A stretch of DNA of 64,000 nucleotides, from assembly GCA_902729315.2 (NCBI GenBank), contig LR746272.1:13096327-13160326 (forward strand), written 5' to 3'. A model generated the notes under the pieces. That model had not been told where the DNA came from. It did no database searches and worked only from the letters and a program-made list of their open reading frames with translations. This document shows positions 40,101-52,678 of the stretch, one piece after another (position 1 is the first letter of the stretch; each line of letters starts with the position of its first letter). Source of the stretch: Spirodela intermedia. Its lineage: Eukaryota; Streptophyta; Magnoliopsida; Alismatales; Araceae. The position numbers and the translations under genes were made by a program.

Positions 40101-41088
40101 TGACAAATCTTCCCCAACATCTCGAGAAATGACCACATTACTCCTTATAGTAGGAACATCTATTTTACAAAGGTAAATTGATTTTATCTTAGGTGCCTAA
40201 GTTAATATCGTATCTCCTATGAGAATTCCATGACTTGGCTACAATAAGGTAATTTAGTTTCCATCAAACATACTTAAGGATAACTAGAAGTGTGTAATGA
40301 AGAGGTATGAAGAAGAATATGAGATCGTATGTTGTGATATGTCATGTCTACTAACACAATAAGTTAGAAGACTCTCTAACCCCTGTGAATTCTCACGCAA
40401 ATTTTAATAGACTTATAGTAGACTTCATTGAGAGGTTGTATGTCTCTAGAGGTTATACCATAATTATGATCATTGTTGATTGATTTAATCAAGGGCTTCA
40501 TTTCTCTTTGCTCTAACACCCCTTCGCTATAGTTAAGATAACTCATGTGTTCATTTAGGATGTGGTGTATGTCTATGAAATTTTAGAGTTAATCATTTCT
40601 GATATAAATCACATCTTCATGACTCCATTCTAATAAGAATTATTTAGGGTCTAAGGTGCTTTGCTAGGTGAACCAATTCATGTCATCTTCAATCCAATGG
40701 GTAGTTTGAGATGGTCAACTATAGACTAAAAATATACTTCTAATATTTTCTCAATAATTCATCACAATAATTGATTAAGTGTTTCTTTGAGTTAAGTACT
40801 AGTTTAACATAAATTTGAATAATTTTATAAGATAAACTCTATTCTAGATCATGTATGATAAGGAGCTGCCAACCCTTCTACGGTATTGCAATCATTATGT
40901 TTTACTAGGCAACATCAATCAATTGTTGAATGACTAGGATGAAGCTATGACCCAATTGAATCAAAACTTAACTCATGTCCAAACATAGATGAAACACTAC
41001 TTAAATTCACTTGTTGACCTTGAGAAAAATTTGTTTTTGTCTTTTGGTTAGAATTTAATGTAAAATCTAAGGCATAGTTTAACAAGGA
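37200..41088 (+). mobile_element. Ty3/gypsy retrotransposon 2, plus strand, gag to integrase, decayed
   Basis: Domain remnants occur in gypsy order. A coiled-coil gag start (KLESLEKDLEEVNHLL) lies near 37225, and a zinc-knuckle trace (GLCFYFNDKFLLSHKC) near 38073. Reverse-transcriptase traces (QKKDR...MDYSTIN, GKFSIPIVEELIDELHDAR) lie near 39006-39130 and KCTIGRSKITLLGHKI near 39440. RNase H traces (DQWSLKYILG...VANSL) lie near 39860-39990. An integrase core (DFIERLYVSRGY) lies near 40420, and a linker trace (MKHYLNSLVDLEKN) near 40990. Stop codons and frameshifts are frequent, so it is inactive. It is cut at its right side by gypsy element 3. Confidence 0.82.
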
Positions 41089-41497
41089 TGTTGGCCATTT
41101 TGCACAAGATCCTTGGTGAGCTCAACGATCTAGTACGCTGAAAGCTCAATCTCTCAAAAAGGGAGGATCTAGATTTCTCCAAGATGATCTTACATGGGGT
41201 CAGGGGTCCTTTAAAGAAGGTCCCTTGATGGGTCCTCCCTTTAGTTCTGATGTGGGATTAAGGTTTGGATCCCGCCTCTTTAGGGTGATGATCTCCCTCC
41301 ATCAAATGATGTCATCCTTTATTGTTGAGTCCTTGTCTCAGGTGTTGTGCCACATGTAAGTGCCGTGTGGCTCGGGGGTATTGTGTCCCCATGTTATTGT
41401 GTGCAGTTATCACCCTACTATGCATAGGCACCATGCTGGTCTATGCAACTATCGTGTTGTGATGATGGTTGGTCTATGTTGTTGGTCCTTAGTAACA
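41089..41497 (-). repeat. Left LTR of gypsy element 3 (3' LTR of a minus-strand element)
   Basis: Matches 45085-45535 along its length (agatccttggtgagctcaa ... ggtgatgatctccctcc ...). Read on the minus strand it begins TGTTA right after a purine tract (AGAGGGGGAGAA at 41498-41509), which serves as the polypurine tract. The outer boundary is uncertain by about 15 bases. Confidence 0.82.
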
Positions 41498-41838
41498 TTC
41501 TCCCCCTCTAGTGAAGTCTGGCGTCCTCACTAGATGGTGTTGCCAATAAGCCTAGATTAAGTCCTCAAACTACCATAGGTTCACTTCTTTTTCCCACATT
41601 ACAGCCTCTTGGGGTTATTCTACCCATTGCACCAGATAGAATGTGTTGCGGTGTGCATAGTTGTGCCCTCCTTTGTTGATGACTTGGTGATCTAGAATGA
41701 CAATTGGTGTTTGGTCATAGTGTGTCTATACTATTGGCAGGAGGCAGCAGGGCTAGTTACACTTCGGGTCATCCACATCTACATAGTAAGCTTTTAGCAA
41801 GGAGATGTGAAATACCGAGTGGATTGAGAGTTGTGGGG

Positions 41839-42790
41839 TGATAACATGCTATTTATGCATGTAATTATATAATTATTAATGAAAATTAAGACATTAATCA
41901 TTATAAATCTATGCATGTTATCATATTTTAAGTATATTTCTAGCATTTTGTATAAATTCATGTTATGATCTAAAAATACACCAAATTATGGATTATTATA
42001 AATAATTACACATTACAATCTTTAATTCTAATTATATTTATGATCATAATCATGTTTTAAGAGTGAAAATATGAGAGAAAAGATATTTATTAACACTTCT
42101 GTATTTATTTTATATAATACATAAATGTATAAAATTAATTTAAGTTTTCTTATGTGCAGGACGCGTGGCGTGATTTCTTGCGTCCGATCGACATCGCGAC
42201 AAATAGCGTGCGTAGATCACGTGGAATGGGGGTCCACGCGATCAGAGATCAACCACGTGCCTAAATACTCACTTAAGTGAATAAATCGCGACCGTCTGAT
42301 CGAGGGTTATAACGGTCCAGATTATTCACATCAGATGGACATCAAATCACATATTAACCGCACGATCACGATCGGACGATTGTGGAATCGTCGCGACGAT
42401 TCATGAAGAGGCGTCTCATCGCGATCGTCCATCGCGATCAACTCCATCAGAGCGGACGGCCACGATCATTTCCGAATTTTATAAAATCCGTTCTTCGCGA
42501 CGGAAGAACGGCCGCGATCAATCTTCAAATTCTCCTTGTTTAGAGCTCCAATTTGTGCGCCATCTTTTGCATTGTGTTCGAAACTCATTTCCGCTTCTGT
42601 TGGAAATGTTTGATTGAAAGAATTGGAAGAAATCAAGTCTTGAACTCCTCTTTCGTCTTCGAAAATTCGGAATGAAAAGCCTTGCATCTGGCGATTAATT
42701 GGATCATTTCGAAGGCTAATTTGGGTTAGATTGTTTGTTTTCATCTTAATCTTTCATCATTTAGCGTTAATTTGGGTTAGATTGTTTGAA
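41839..42790. repeat. CpG-rich LTR-like insert within gypsy element 3
   Basis: Starts TGATAACATGC. The core at 42160-42660 is much richer in CpG than the CpG-depleted flanks. It contains a TATA-like ttttataaaa (42477-42486) followed at once by a hairpin with arms ccgttcttc / gaagaacgg. An exact 21-base direct repeat lies near its right end (42718 and 42768). It interrupts the reverse transcriptase frame after MLFG. It looks like a solo LTR of a younger element; exact ends were not determined. Confidence 0.55.
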
Positions 42791-45062
42791 AAGCCCAAAC
42801 AACATGATTGTAAACTCATATGATCCATATTATGTTACACATTACATTTTTTGCTCATCTCCTTCTTTGTTGTGGACTTGATGATAGTCACTTTTCAAAT
42901 CTAATTTTGAAAATACTCTTGCTGCTCTTAGCTTGTCGAACAAGTCCTCCACATTAAGAACTGGATACTTGTTCTTTATTGTAATCTTGTTCAAGACTCT
43001 ATAATTCACACAGAGTCTCAACATTTCGTCTTTCTTCTATTGAAAGAAGACAAAGGCCCCAAATGATGCATATGAGGATTGTATATGTCCTACCTTTAGT
43101 AGTTTATCCAATTATTTTTTTAGTTCTTTCAAGTGGACTGGTGGCATCTTGTATGGGACTTTAGTTGGTGGATGTTCTCTTGGTAGCAATTCAATTGTGT
43201 GTTCTATATCTCACTTGGGTGGTAATTTAGTAAGTAATTTATCTAACATGATGTCAAATAATTCATTAATTTAAGGTAATACCTATGAATGTCTCACCTT
43301 CTAGCCTTCTCTCTTAGCTTCTTATAGAGTGATAAGAAATGTCCGCCTCGTGCTGTAGTTCATTTTTCAATTGCATGGTTGATATAGTTTATGATCTTGT
43401 TCCCTCATGAGTAGTCTCTTATATAAAGTAAAAGCGTTTCCCTCCACATATCAATATGCCATTGTAGTGGAAGAATATTCTTGCCTTCACTTTGGTCGTG
43501 AAGTTAGCCCCAAGGATGACATCAAAATCATTCATCCATAATACTAGGAAGTCTAATTAGTCTTCCCATGTACCCATTTGTGTCTTCACTCGTTGGGCCA
43601 ATCCCACTTAGGTTTAAGCTTTAGAATTGATAACCTTGATCTTGTTGTTGGTGCTGACCAAGCTCAACCCGAGGTCGTGGGCTTCTTTTTCTGATAGAAA
43701 GTTGTGGGTGGCCTCTAAGTCCACCAATTTTTTTGTCGAAGTAGAGTTGATAATGGCCTCCACAAAGAGTAGTTTCTTGGGAGCCTCCTATATGGCTTTC
43801 ACTTGTACCACATTAAGAACTTGAATGGTGTTTAGATTTAGTACCTCTTTGATTACTGGTGGCGGCTGGTCTTGTGTCAAGATGAGATTGAGTTGAGCTC
43901 TTACCATACATCAATCAATTCGGTTGAGATAGTTTGCACTCTAGTGAGGGCCCTTGCATACATGGCACCTTGTCTACTTGGGTTCCTCAATTTGTCGAGG
44001 AGTCTAATTCCAACCTCAATTGTGGTTGTCTTGACCCCCTCTTATCGAGGACAGTCTTCCTTGTCCTCGATTGGTATTATGATCTCGACTCCCTTGAGAT
44101 GCGTTATTGTTGCTATTTGCTTGTTGGCATCTGTTGTCTATTAGTCAGTCTGCCACTATCATTGCTCTTTGGATGTTGTGGACCCCTTGTCCTTAGATTT
44201 CATTTTGAGCCCACATCTAAAGACCTTTCATGAAATAATGAAGCTTATCTTTCTCGTCCATCCAAGGTACTTCCAACACCAACATGAAAAAATTTTCTAC
44301 ATATTCTCGGATGGACCCAATGTGCTTGAGTTGTCTCATTGTGTTTTGGGTAGTTTAGCCTGAGTTTGTTGGACAAAATTAGTCTCAAATTTTCCCTGTA
44401 AATCCCTCCCACTCAGTTACTAGTAGTCTTGAGTAATCTTTCATTCGAAGCCTCCACCAAGTCTTTTCATGTCTGGTGAGGAATAGGCTGTCCACAAATA
44501 CTTTCTCTTCTTTTGAGATAGTGTTAGAGTTGACATACCTTTGTAGATCCCAGATGAAGTTCTAAATTAGTATGACATCTTGTTCTCCTAAGTAAGTCTT
44601 TAACTTTGGGGCCTTAACTTTAGTCGGATCGGGGTCTGATTCTTGATTATGAGACCTCTAAAATTTGTTTGTCAATTCCTCCATTTGTCTAGACAATTCC
44701 TTCCGTAGTGTAGATATATCTTCTTTTTGAGATTTGTAGCTAGTGGCCATAGCCCTCGTCTAGTCATAAATCAATCGTACTTCTTTGTTGAGTTTTGCCA
44801 AGAGTGCTTCAATTGCTTCTTGATCTTGCTCCTCCCTTAGGCTTAACTTAGTCGCTTCTTCTCGTAGGCGACCAAATTTAGTCTACCATTACTCCATCAA
44901 AGTTTCCATGGTGGAAGCTGTGGTCTCCTATTGCTCTGCTAGTTGGGTGATCCTTTGGCCCTAGGAACCACTTGTACCCATTCTACCCTTCGTCTCCATT
45001 ATCTATAGCAAGTAAGTAAAAAGAGGGCTGCAAAAGGGCTTGACCTTTCTTTATAACCTAAC

Positions 45063-45073
45063 TCTGATACCAC
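45063..45073 (-). promoter_or_regulatory. Primer-binding site of gypsy element 3
   Basis: Minus strand TGGTATCAGAG, complementary to the 3' end of plant initiator-methionine tRNA; it sits just inside the right LTR. Confidence 0.75.
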
Positions 45074-45084
45074 TATAACAAGTA

Positions 45085-45535
45085 TGTCGACCACTCTACA
45101 CGAGATCCTTTGTGAGCTCAATGATTTGGTACGTTGAGAGCTCAATCTCTCCAAATAAGAAGGATCTAGATTTCTCTAAGATGATCTTACATGGGGTTGG
45201 GGGTCCTTTTTTAAAAGTCCCCTAATGGGTCCTCCCTTTAGTTCTGATATAGGATTAATATTTGGATCTTGCCTCTTTAGGGTGATGATCTCCCTCCATT
45301 AGATGATGTCATGCTCGTGATGTCATCCTTCATTGTTGAGTCTTTGTTTTAGATGTTGTGGCGCACATGGGTGCCATACCGCCTGCAGGTATCGTGCCAC
45401 ACATGGACGTTATGCTGCATGTTGCCCCTATGTTGTTGCACGTGATTGTTGCCCTGTTGTGCATAGTCACCATGCTAGTCCGCACAATTATTGTGTTGGG
45501 ACAATGGTTGCTCTGTGTTGCTGGTCCCTTTAACA
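45085..45535 (-). repeat. Right LTR of gypsy element 3 (5' LTR of a minus-strand element)
   Basis: Pair of 41089-41497. The primer-binding site lies about 12 bases to its left. It carries TGACA-poor, CpG-depleted sequence similar to the left LTR, with several small indels. Confidence 0.82.
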
Positions 45536-46600
45536 CATGGCCTTGGAGAGTATTTTTTTCTTTTTTCTTTTATTGCAACTAAAAGCTAATGGGCTAATCA
45601 TAATAGGCTCATGATGAAAGCCCAAGGGGGTTTAAATGGAAGAGAGGAAAGGAGAGAGAAGAGGGGATGGGGGGTATGTTGGGTGACAACATAGGTCAGC
45701 GACAAATGGAAAACAATGTATCAATGATTGTGCCAACTAATTGACAACACAATGGTGGCTATGTGACAACAATAGCATGACAACAATGACAATAACATAG
45801 TGATGGTGGTAGTGTGATGACAAGCTTAAGTCTCTCTATTATGTGACACAATAGAGACGGAAGCAAGTAATATGACGACAATGACAGTTGATAGTATGAT
45901 GGTGAGCTTGAGTTTCTCTATTGGGTGACATGAAAGAAAGATGAGAAGCAAGTGGCATGATGATGACAATAGTAGTAGTGTAGTGAGGCAGTAGTCCAAT
46001 GACAAGCAAGTGTCCATCTATTGGGTGACGTAACACATGAATGAAACCTCCATTCTATTGACACTTCTATTTATTTGACATTTCACCACTATCTACAACT
46101 TATATTCATCCTCTTTGATCCCTAGGTGACACGAGGATTAGAAGAAGATTTCTTAACCTTATTTTCTTGTTCTATTGAGTGACAATAAAGAAATGAGATT
46201 TTCTTTGCATCTCATTTAATAATTTTCTTTGAAACTCGTAAAATTATTTATTTTAATGATCTTTGGGTGACACAAACATCAAAATAAGGAAAATTATTGT
46301 TAATGAAATAGGGATTGCATTTTTATTATATAGTTGTTATCTTTGAGGAAAAATTCTTTTATTTCAATACATATATTTGAAATCAACTAGTAACACATAA
46401 CAATTAAACATTATTATTCTTTAACTATCCTTGTGAAAATGACATAATTCCATTGTGATCTTCTTAGAAGATAGTTTAGCATTTTATTTGAATTTATTTT
46501 TAAATTATTTACCTTTAGTAGACAATGATTTAAGCATAATAAATACCATGACTCCAAAAGTTAATGCTAATTATCTATTGCTCAACTTTAAGGGATATTT
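45536..46600. repeat. Transposon-derived sequence with degenerate tandem units
   Basis: A purine tract (about 45646-45675) is followed by a region in which a unit containing gacaagctt-a-gt...ctctatt-ggtgac recurs about every 80-100 bases (near 45819, 45897 and 45999). The phrase gggtgaca recurs to about 46270. No protein similarity was recognised. Confidence 0.5.
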
Positions 46601-49600
46601 AAGAGAGAGTGAATAAGGCTTTTTCAAAGGAACTAGATGAGGCTCAAGTTTATCAAATTAATTCACAAACTTGAATGTTGAAACATGAATCAAAATTAGT
46701 TAGAGAGTAGGCAAATAAATTACAACCTATGTGATTGGAAATTAATAGATATATGTTGATTACTACAAAAGATATATAAATAATTGCCTACATAAAAAGG
46801 TATATGAAAGTTGAAAGGATCTATAAAGTTTTAAAAGATTTTAATGTCAAGTATGATTAGATAAGAACATAAATCTTCAGAAGTCACAAAACTCTAGCTT
46901 TAAAATAGATGATTATTTTGATCATAAATAAAGAAAGTAAGTGACCCTTTATGATAGAACCACATGTTGTAGATAACTCCATGTGTGTGGTCAAACATAA
47001 GTAAAAATAGATGATAACTCATGAGGATAATACATGTTGTACCTATTGTAAGATGGGATGACACACTCATGACAAGTGTTACAAGTTGTGTGGGAGACTT
47101 CAATTTTGAGGTCGAGTACATCTAATTACTATGCTCACTCAAAATAAAAGAGAAATATCATAGATGGATACTATTGAAGTGTTGATAAAGCTGAAATTTG
47201 TGATCAAGAAGCTTACAATAGCTATGACACGACTTCAAAAGCTCCTATGATGGGTTTCCTTGATCTTTTCTATTGCATGCTACAGGTCATTCTTTATCTA
47301 CATCATGAATTTTAGATATAGGTGCTATTGACCATATGATTAATATCTTAAATTTTTTCTTAACTCATAATTCTTGCCCAAAAAGTAGGAAGATTGTTAT
47401 TACAAATGACTCTTTGATCTTTATAACAAGTATGGGCAATGTTAAAATTGATTCATTAGGTATTATTAGGAATGCATTACACATTCCAAAACTCTTTACT
47501 AACATGATTTCAATCAAAAGGTTCATAGATGATATAGATTGTAGAGTAACTATCGATAGTGATATATGTGACATATATGTAAGGTGACAAATAAAAAGAC
47601 TATATGTGTTAAGTGTGATGGCATCTATCACCTTGGCAACCTAGGGTGTAGATATGGCATAGACTCATAACCATCATCAGGATGTGGAGGCTTAGTAGCC
47701 ATAATGCCTAAATAATTATTATTTTATGACTATAATATTAGACATCAGTCACTAAAAAGTATTGAAACTCATGTTTTTGAATGCTAAAAGTTGATATTTT
47801 TAAATGTGATGTGTGTGAGTTTGACAAACACAAGAGAGTACCTCTTACTTTGAGTGACTCGCGTAGCTCTACTCTATTTTCACTTATTCATAGTGAGCAG
47901 TGGGGATCTTCATATACTCCTAATATCTTAGGAGTAAGATGGTTTGTTACATTTTAAATGATTTTTCTCAAATTATTATTTATTTATTGAATAATAAGTC
48001 TAAAGTTAGTAAAATTATCTAATAATTTTGTGTACTAATTAAGAATTAATTTGGGACTACAATCAAAGTATTTAGATTAGATAAGATTAATTTAATTATA
48101 TTATAAATCATTTATTTCAAAAATAAAGAATTATATATAAATCCTTGTGTGTAAATACCCCACAATAAAAATAAGGTAGCTAAAAGTAAAAACAAACATC
48201 TATTAGAAGTTACTAGAGCCCTTATATTTCAAAATAAGATGTCAAAATGTTTTGACAAGAAGCCTTCTTAATGATTGCTCATCTCATAAATCGTATACCT
48301 ACAAAAGTTTAATGGTTCAAGAGTCTACTTGATGTACTTTCATCCTAATATCCACAAATGAAATTAAAAACTAATATAACCCCTAGAATATTTAGATGTG
48401 TGGCATATGTCTATAACCAAGATCCATTTAGAGGGAAACTTAACCTTAAAATATTAAAATACATATTTATTGGATACCCAAATACTAAAAAGGGATATAA
48501 CTATTATCATCCTTCATCATAGATTTTTTTATGACCATGAATATAACTTTTAGTAAATGTGAATCCTTTTTTCACATTCAAGATGATTTAGTTGAGGGGG
48601 AAAATATACAAAAAGAGAATGGTGAGAGACAAGAAGTTGGAAACTTGTTATTGCCAACACCATCCTTAGTAATATGTGGGGGAGTTGAATCTTCCTCTAT
48701 GGAGGAGGCTACAACCACCATGCCTCATGACAATGAAGGTGGTTGAGTGGAAACTAGTGAACCTTCAGTGTTGTAAAATAACAAAAAAGACTTACCTATA
48801 GCTCTTTGAAAGGGGAAGATAATATATTTTATGAATCTTAAATATATTATTTCTTTGAAATGATTGTCTCCATCTTATAGAACTTTTCTTACCTAACTTA
48901 ATACTACCTATGTTCCATCAAATGTCAGTGATATATTAGCTCAAGAGAGTGAATAAAACCATGGATGAAGAGATGGAAGTGCTAGAGAAAAATCAGACAT
49001 GACAACTAGTTAAGTTGCCAATAATAAAAAAAACCTATCAAGTGAAAATAGGTTTATACAATGAAGTGTAAACAAGGTGGAACCATAGAAATGTACAAGG
49101 CAAGATTAGTCACCAAAGGTTACACTAAAACTTATGATAGAAATTATCTAGAGACATTTACCTTAGTGGCAAAAGTGGATACTGTAAAGATCTTATTCTA
49201 AGTAGCTGCCAACTATAGTTGAGATATACAACAATTTGGCGTTAATAATATTTTTATACACAGATAAGTTAATGAGAAAATTTATATGAATATTTCACAA
49301 TGATACAAATTTAATTCAAGGAACAATGTGGTATGTCAACTAAAAAAGGTATTATATGGACTTAAGCAATCACCAAAGGCCTAGTTTAAGAGATTCTCAA
49401 AGGTGATGGGAGATATTGAATATAAATTGAGTAATTAAGAGCATACCTTATTATTAAGTATTCATCTTCAAGAGGAATTATTGTTCTCCTAGTCTATATT
49501 GATGATATAATTGTGACAAGAAATGATAAGAAAGAAAAAGAGTATTTGAGTACATGTTTACTAAAGGAGTTTGATGTTAAAGCATTAGAAAGGCTAAAAT

Positions 49601-50464
49601 ATTTTCTTAGCATAGAGGTAGCTCATCTCTAAATAAATATTAAAGCATTAGGAAGGCTAAAATACATCATTCATCTTCTCAAGGAAATTGAAAAACTAGG
49701 ATGTAAACCTATGACTACACTTTATAGATCCAAACCATAAACTTGGAGAGGTGGAAGAAAGTAAATGAATGGGTATATTAAGATATCAATGTCTTGTGGC
49801 AAAGTTGATATATCTCTCATATATTCAGCCCAATATTACATACTCAATGGTGGTCCTTAACCAATTCATGCATAAACCTAGAGAAATTCATTTACTAGTA
49901 GTAGATAGAATTATCTAATATTTGAAGTAAATTCTAATATTTCAAGATAGAGTTTTTTATTTAAAAAGAATAATAATGTGGATTTTGAAATCTATACTGA
50001 TGCTAATTTTGTAGATTTCATTATTGATCGACCATCAACCTCAAGATATTATACATTATTCATAAGGAACCTAATCACATGGAGAAGCAAAAAAAAAAAG
50101 TGGTGGCTCATTCTAATGCAGAATCAGAATTTAAAGCCATGTCACAACAAATTTATGAATTTTTGTGGGTGAAAGTTATCTTGAAAGAACTTAGAGTCAA
50201 ATGACAAGGCTTGATAAAGTTTTCCTATGACAACAAATCAGTTAAAGTATTGCCCACAATCTAGTATAACATGACTGAATCAAGCATAAAGAGTTCAATT
50301 GACACTTCATGAAAAAAAAGATAACATATTTGACATCCTCATATATGCCCACTCATGACAAACTAGTTGACATCCTCACCCAAGGACTGAGTGGACTTAT
50401 TTTTCAAATATTGACTTCTAAGTTGGAATTGACTGATAATTCAGTCACCAACTTGAGTGAGAAT
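46601..50464 (+). mobile_element. Ty1/copia retrotransposon, plus strand, gag-pol decayed
   Basis: Domains occur in copia order, with integrase before reverse transcriptase. A gag zinc knuckle (CTYCKMG-HTHDKC) lies at 47035-47085. A protease-region trace with ALHIPKLFTNMISIKRF lies at 47300-47590. The GAG-pre-integrase/integrase start (CDVCEFDKHKR...SLIHSEQWG) lies near 47810-47910. Reverse transcriptase (EEMEVLEKNQT near 48970, VYIDDIIVT near 49495) precedes RNase H (YTDANFVDF...RPSTSRY...LITWRSK at 49990-50095). The terminal HDKLVDILTQGL lies near 50355. Multiple stops and frameshifts make it inactive. The order excludes gypsy. Confidence 0.87.
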
Positions 50465-50852
50465 GTCGGAGAAGGGAATCACATTTCTATCTTATTTTAT
50501 TTCCTTTTTATGTTTCTCTCCCTCCTATTTCTCTAAGTAAGTCGGATACGGTCCGGTATAAGTTATACCCGATGTTGGATCCGCCTCACAGTTACGGCTG
50601 TATGAAGACCAGCGACCGAATTGGTCGAAGATTAATTTAATTTTTCCTTCCCGTTTTCTCTCTTTGAACGAGAGCAACCGCTCTCTCTGTAGATCGGTGT
50701 GTCTACGGCTTCAACACACCCTTTTCTCCTTGGACTCTCAATCATAAGAGTCTACCCGTGTTTTCCTGAACCTCTGTTCGCAGAGGCTTGAGTAGAGATT
50801 ACTGAATTTCCCTTCTATTTTCCCCCTTGTTTCGAAATTGGGCACGCATCAG
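50465..50852 (+). repeat. 3' LTR following the copia element
   Basis: Begins TGTCGGAGAAGGG directly after the copia pol end and a purine-biased ttgagtgagaa tract, and ends gggcacgcatca. Its last 130 bases match 37070-37199. No full 5' partner is seen next to the copia gag at 46.6 kb. Confidence 0.72.
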
Positions 50853-52044
50853 ATATCCCCCCCCCCCCCCGGCACCAGATGTAGACCCAGCAAACACCTT
50901 TCTCGCTCTTCCGCCGGCGGAGCCCTTTCTCTTTCCTTATTCGGAGAAGAAAACGAACTGTCGGTTTCGAGCCCCGTCATCAGCACGGGGAAGACGTGGC
51001 GAGAGAGCGCCGCCGTATGCGTAGAACAGACGGGCGGTGATGACTCATCTCCACGCGTGCTCCTGCCATCCCCGCCCTCGCCCGATCGCAGGAGACCCCC
51101 CGCGGACAGCCCATCGGAGCCTGGGATAGACGCGATATTTCTACCTCTCCGGGGAGGGGAGGAGGTACGGCCATGGCCAGCTCACTGAGAGAAATATTAA
51201 ATCACGTGGAGCTGGGAGGAATAGGAAGACAACGACGCCAGTCCCGCAGGAGACGGCCCCGCCTGTGCCTCCGTGGTCGGTGAGGAGCAGAAAACAAATA
51301 TGCCCGGTGACTTGCACGCAGTGGCACTGTATAAACATCACAGACTACTCTCTATACGTAAACAGGTACGAGTCTGAGAGCTTGGCGGCTCGTGAATGCT
51401 GAGTTTGGCGTGGTCCGGGGAGGAATGGAACTCTCTGGAGGGACCTAGAAAAAATCTCCGCTCCTGTCGCAATCCCTCCCCGCAGGGAGAAGGATGGGGA
51501 GGTATCAGTGAAAAATTCTCGCTCGTGAATCAGGATAACGCCCGACCGAGGATAAACGAGGGCGCACGTATCTGTCTGTATCTTTTGATATGAGGGAAGA
51601 AGAGATTGGGGGGTGGGGCTGGAGAATAATAAAGGGTTCTTGGGGGGTTTTGAACATCTGGGTGTGGGGGGTTTGTCTAAGTCTTGAGAGGGTCGATTAA
51701 TCCGAAGACCTGGGTTGATGAAGAAATGATCAGACGGCTGACGGGAATCCGCTGTAATTAGCTTTTAAGTTGCTTAATTTATCATGAGGCCTCCATCTTT
51801 ACCGCCTCTAATCATGGTTGGTGGGGGGGAGGGAGCGACACTGCGAGCGAAGAAGGCACGTGGCGTGGCCCCACACCCCCACACCCCCCCTCCCCCCAAG
51901 ACCCTGTGATTAGATCTGCTGCTCACCTTCTCCTTCCCCGGCGGCTTATAAAATCCCGAGCTCCTCGGTGGTGGAGAGCATCCTCCTCTTCGTCAGAAGT
52001 TGTCTCTAGCTTTGTTTTTCGCCTGGTCTCTCTGCATCTCTCTC

Positions 52045-52105
<61 letters not shown>

Positions 52106-52236
52106 GTTTCTGTGTTTTTTTTCTGAGAGGCGGGCAGTAGTGGAGAGTAATAATCCATAAAAATTTGCAGAGGGAGAGAGAGAGAGAGGTGTATCTACAT
52201 TCTCCTCGTGGCATCCGAAGGTGGGATTGCAGAGAG
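50853..52236. promoter_or_regulatory. Intergenic region and promoter/leader of the glyoxalase-family gene
   Basis: A C run (about 50857-50870) marks the edge of the repeat block. No gene is recognised up to 51900. A TATA box (TATAAAA at 51947-51953) lies 284 bases upstream of the ATG. The leader contains a very long CT tract (52049-52100). A GC-rich stretch with cacgtggcgtgg, holding an ACGTGGC ABRE/G-box-type core, lies near 51861. Confidence 0.55.
52049..52100. repeat. (CT)n microsatellite in the 5' leader of the glyoxalase-family gene
   Basis: About 26 uninterrupted TC units between the TATA box and the ATG. Confidence 0.92.
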
Positions 52237-52605
52237 ATGAAGGGCACAAGTGGAGGCGTCTTGCCACTCACCTCTCTCAACCACATATCCCTGGTTTGCA
52301 GAAACGTGGAGAGATCTCTGGACTTCTATCAGGACGTCCTCGGCTTCATCCCCATCAGACGCCCCGAGTCGCTGAAATTCGACGGCGCATGGTAGATCTC
52401 CTCTGCTTCCCCCCTTACTCTTCCTCTTTCTCTTCATCCTCCTCGTCTTCGTCTTCGTCTTCGTCTTCCTCATCGTCTTCGTCATCCTCCATCGTAGGCT
52501 CTTCAACTACGGGATCGGGATCCACCTCTTGCAGTCGGAAGACCCGGAAGCCATGCCCGTGAAATGCGAGATCAACCCCAAGGACGACCACATCTCCTTC
52601 CAGGT

Positions 52606-52678
<73 letters not shown>

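Larger units (their letters stand above)
41089..45535 (-). mobile_element. Ty3/gypsy retrotransposon 3, minus strand, decayed, nested in element 2
   Basis: Paired LTRs flank the element. Next to the right LTR, the minus strand reads TGGTATCAGAG (45063-45073), the usual initiator-Met tRNA primer site, fixing the orientation. A reverse-transcriptase block (CVNYRVLNKITIKNKYPVLN...FSKLDLKSDYHQV) lies at 42860-43015, followed by YGSYEFTIMLFG near 42795-42830. The rest of the pol region up to the terminal RGRML-like segment is replaced by a CpG-rich insert. Many stops are present. No clean target duplication was seen. Confidence 0.83.

Noticed and set aside
43627-44363. Plus-strand frames of 64-99 codons
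   Set aside because: They are antisense to the minus-strand gypsy element 3, whose reverse-transcriptase motifs fix the coding strand.
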